Source: VRUE01 sp033856275
Lineage (GTDB): Bacteria > Actinomycetota > Thermoleophilia > Solirubrobacterales > 70-9
DNA length: 35,302 bases
Direction: 5' to 3'
Assembly (NCBI GenBank): GCA_033856275.1
Contig: JAWVFJ010000029.1
Span: forward strand, 1-35,302
Program-made: the position numbers and the translations under genes
Notes under the pieces: generated by a model
The model's input: only the letters and a program-made list of their open reading frames with translations
Database searches by the model: none
What the model was told of the DNA's origin: nothing
Shown here: positions 33,318 through 35,302 of the stretch, piece by piece
Layout: each line of letters begins with the position of its first letter
Numbering within the stretch: the first letter of the stretch is position 1

Positions 33318-33368
33318 GCCACGACCCTTGCAGGCACGAACGCGCCCGTGGCGCACTCAAGCGCGCGA
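33318..33368 (-). promoter_or_regulatory. Conserved 51-nt leader, copy B
   Basis: This is the partner of the leader before the TadG fusion. It has the same length to the start codon and the same TGA triplet in the same register, with most differences being C/T or A/G changes. It implies either co-regulation or descent from a duplicated ancestral unit. Confidence 0.6.
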
Positions 33369-33399
33369 ATCACTCACACCCATGGATCAATGCCCGTTA

Positions 33400-33750
33400 T
33401 CAGTAGGTATTGGCGTCGATCCAGATCCGCCAGATCGCCGCCACCGAGGCGCCGAGCAGGACGATCCAGACCAGGGTGCCGCCACCGCTGGAGAAGAGCT
33501 CGTCGCTGCCGGCAATCAGCAACGCGATCATCCCGATCGCCGCGTAGAGGATTGCCCGGCGGGCATCGGTCAGCGTCGCCAAGGTGAGCTGGTTCTGGCG
33601 ACTGAGCACGAACAGCATCCAGGCAAGCGCGGCGAGGAAGCCCATCGTGATCGCGGTCAGAATCGCTTCGGCGACGTTGCCCCCCGCAGGGGCGAAGGCC
33701 ACTACCAGCGCCAGAACCATGATGATCGCGACATCGCGCAGCGTCCGCAT
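33400..33750 (-). CDS. Small four-helix membrane protein of unknown function
   Basis: A 116-residue hydrophobic protein with four predicted membrane helices (about 6-24, 29-49, 66-83, 91-110), short loops and no conserved catalytic motif. I do not recognise a family. A perfect TAGAAT lies seven bases before the ATG, so it is likely transcribed from its own leaderless promoter and not only as the tail of the phosphate-transport genes upstream. Confidence 0.7.
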   Translation of the reverse strand: MRTLRDVAIIMVLALVVAFAPAGGNVAEAILTAITMGFLAALAWMLFVLSRQNQLTLATLTDARRAILYAAIGMIALLIAGSDELFSSGGGTLVWIVLLGASVAAIWRIWIDANTY

Positions 33751-33757
33751 GGGAAAA

Positions 33758-33763
33758 ATTCTA
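33758..33763 (-). promoter_or_regulatory. -10 element for small membrane protein
   Basis: TAGAAT, then the seven bases TTTTCCC, then the ATG at 33750. This is the best match to the leaderless pattern in the window. Confidence 0.5.
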
Positions 33764-33786
33764 CGCCCTGGCCTCCGGGCCGCGGC

Positions 33787-34023
33787 CTACTTGCTGGACA
33801 TGACGACGATGCCGAAGACGACGGCTGCGAGGGTAGTCATCAGCGCTAGGCCGGCCAGCCCCGCGGCAGCGCCCGCAGCGAGCGGCCGCTCGCTGCGGCT
33901 GAGATCGGCGAAGCGGGCGACTCCCCAAATCGCAACCGAGAAGACCACGGTGACGCCGACCCCAGCGATCACCGAGGCGATGACCGTCTCGAGCAGCTCC
34001 TTGGTCTCGACGACGACGGCCAT
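33787..34023 (-). CDS. Small two-helix membrane protein next to PiT
   Basis: A 78-residue protein with two membrane helices (about 14-36 and 47-75) joined by a charged loop ('ARFADLSRSERP'). No known family is recognised. It starts three bases after the PiT stop, so it is almost certainly co-translated with the transporter and may be an accessory or regulatory subunit, an inference from position only. Confidence 0.7.
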   Translation of the reverse strand: MAVVVETKELLETVIASVIAGVGVTVVFSVAIWGVARFADLSRSERPLAAGAAAGLAGLALMTTLAAVVFGIVVMSSK

Positions 34024-34026
34024 CGG

Positions 34027-35124
34027 TCAGCTCGCCGGGATCGGGGCGCCCTGGCGCGAGCGGCGGGTAAAGACGGCGGCGATCAGCAAGAGCGACATCA
34101 GCGTGACCAGCACCGGGCCCAGCGCACCGTTACCGAAGATCGCGGTCAAACCGTAGGCCAGTGCGCCGATCGCCGCCGCGGCGGGCAGGGTCAGCAGCCA
34201 AGCGGTGACGATGTTGCCGGCAACCCCCCAGCGCACCGCCGAGACGCGCTTGCCGGCCCCCGCCCCCATAATGCCGCCGTTGATCACATGCGTGGTCGAG
34301 AGCGGAAAGCCGAAGTGGGTCGAGGCGAGGATCACCGCCGAACCCGCGCCCTGAGCAGCAAAGCCCTGCGCAGCGTCCATCTTGATGATTCGCGTTCCGG
34401 TCGTGCGAATGATTCGCCAACCGCCGCTGTAGGTGCCAAGCGCGATCGCCGCCGCCGCCGAGATGATCACCCACAACGGTGGATCGGCATTTGCGCCGAG
34501 GGTACCATTGGCAACCAGGGCCAAAGTGATCACTCCCATCGTCTTCTGCGCGTCGTTGGTGCCGTGGGCGAGCGCGAGCAAGCTGCTGGAGATGATCTGG
34601 CCGTAACGGAAGCCGCGGGTCACCGTCCCCGGCCGCTGCTTGCCGACGACGCGGTATACGAGCCCGATCGCGATGCCGGCGACGAGGAAGGCCAGCACCG
34701 GCGCGATCACGGCCGGGATCAGAACCTTGCCGACCAGTCCGTCGGCGATTACGGCGTCGAAGCCCGCAGCTGCTACCGCTGAGCCAACCACGCCGCCGAT
34801 CAGCGCATGAGAGGAACTGGAGGGCAGGCCGAAGGACCAGGTGATCAGGTTCCAGGCGATCGCCCCGATCAGGCCAGCGAAGACGATGGTCGGGGTGATC
34901 ACGGCGGAATTGACGACGTCGTTGGCGACCGTCGCCGCCACCGAGATCGAGATGAACGCCCCGGCGAAGTTGAGCAGTGAGGCAACCCCGATCGCCACCT
35001 GGGGACGGGCCGCCCCGGTCGAGATCGAGGTGGCGACGACGTTGGCGGTGTCGTGGAAGCCGTTGGTGAAGTCGAATGCCAGCGCCGTGGCGACGACGAT
35101 GACCAAGATGATGTCGGAGCTCAC
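34027..35124 (-). CDS. pit: PiT-family inorganic phosphate transporter
   Basis: A 365-residue low-affinity phosphate/cation symporter with about ten membrane helices. Both copies of the family signature are present: 'DFTNGFHDTANVVATS' near residue 18 and 'ALAHGTNDAQKTMGVI' near 187; each half also has a 'GLPSSSSHALIGG' or 'FPLSTTHVINGG' segment. It starts with GTG, ten bases after the PhoU-like stop, so phosphate transport and its regulator form one operon. Confidence 0.93.
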   Translation of the reverse strand: MSSDIILVIVVATALAFDFTNGFHDTANVVATSISTGAARPQVAIGVASLLNFAGAFISISVAATVANDVVNSAVITPTIVFAGLIGAIAWNLITWSFGLPSSSSHALIGGVVGSAVAAAGFDAVIADGLVGKVLIPAVIAPVLAFLVAGIAIGLVYRVVGKQRPGTVTRGFRYGQIISSSLLALAHGTNDAQKTMGVITLALVANGTLGANADPPLWVIISAAAAIALGTYSGGWRIIRTTGTRIIKMDAAQGFAAQGAGSAVILASTHFGFPLSTTHVINGGIMGAGAGKRVSAVRWGVAGNIVTAWLLTLPAAAAIGALAYGLTAIFGNGALGPVLVTLMSLLLIAAVFTRRSRQGAPIPAS

Positions 35125-35134
35125 GACGCGGCCG

Positions 35135-35302
35135 TCACGAGTTCTTGATGACTATTCCCTCGATGATCTGCGCCGCCGTCTCGGTCGCGTCGATCGCCTC
35201 CTCGAGCACCGCGAACATGTCCTTCCAGCGGATTACGACCATCGGGTCGATCCCGTTGGAGAAAAGCGAGGCGACGGCATCGCGGGAGATCCGGTCGCCG
35301 TC
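35135..35302 (-). CDS. PhoU-like (DUF47) phosphate transport regulator, partial
   Basis: The 3' end (55 residues) of a gene that continues beyond the window. The visible part reads 'DPMVVIRWKDMFAVLEEAID' and ends 'IIEGIVIKNS', matching the C-terminus of the DUF47/PhoU-like family that sits beside PiT transporters. It forms a helical bundle thought to control PiT activity. The start cannot be seen. Confidence 0.85.
   Translation of the reverse strand, partial: DGDRISRDAVASLFSNGIDPMVVIRWKDMFAVLEEAIDATETAAQIIEGIVIKNS

Overview
The window is a GC-rich chromosomal segment, almost certainly from an actinobacterium and most like the Thermoleophilia/Solirubrobacterales. This assignment is inferred from gene content and style: an actinobacterial uvrC-rapZ...gap-pgk-tpiA order, many GTG/TTG starts, large lineage-typical secreted repeat proteins, a cytochrome c maturation CcmG/CcmH pair, and TadE-like genes. 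No rRNA, phage, insertion sequence or CRISPR array is visible. A run of 19 C at position 1 looks like a contig edge.

Layout. 1-3.8 kb: an SDR oxidoreductase, then a 965-residue modular secreted protein divergent from an ArsR-like regulator; the AT-rich gap between them carries clustered palindromes. 4.4-5.6 kb: tRNA-Gly(CCC), ccmG and ccmH. 5.6-7.9 kb (minus): argS translationally coupled to a MinD/BY-kinase-like ATPase with a degenerate P-loop. 7.9-9.7 kb: a glycine-rich secreted protein ending in RTX-like repeats. 9.7-12.4 kb (plus): metallophosphoesterase, lipoprotein and membrane Ser/Thr kinase. 12.4-23.2 kb (minus): uvrC, rapZ, an ABC-2 exporter (ATPase plus permease), a VOC protein, then gap-pgk-tpiA-gpmI-tgt, a lower-glycolysis operon ending in queuosine tRNA modification. 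23.3-25.2 kb (plus): enoyl-CoA hydratase, a cupredoxin lipoprotein and a cupin. 25.4-29.6 kb (minus): a TadG/VanY/lytic-transglycosylase fusion, a large RTX-like secreted protein and a MaoC hydratase. 29.8-32.0 kb: a Secreted_repeat protein, an epimerase and a vapBC-like toxin-antitoxin pair. 31.9-33.4 kb (minus): two TadE-like pseudopilin genes and a P-loop-like protein whose 3' end collides with vapB. 33.4-35.3 kb (minus): a PhoU-like regulator (cut by the window edge), a PiT phosphate transporter and two small membrane proteins.

The most interesting items are: the three-part TadG-VanY-SLT fusion; a 51-nt leader shared, without gaps, by that gene and a TadE gene 3.7 kb away; an ABC exporter cassette where yvcK and whiA usually sit between rapZ and gap; a palindrome cluster at the regulator/secreted-protein divergence; and a recurrent TANNNT-(7-9 nt)-start pattern pointing to leaderless transcription of about eight genes. 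Most of the window is otherwise ordinary housekeeping. Family assignments come from recognised motifs, not from database searches.
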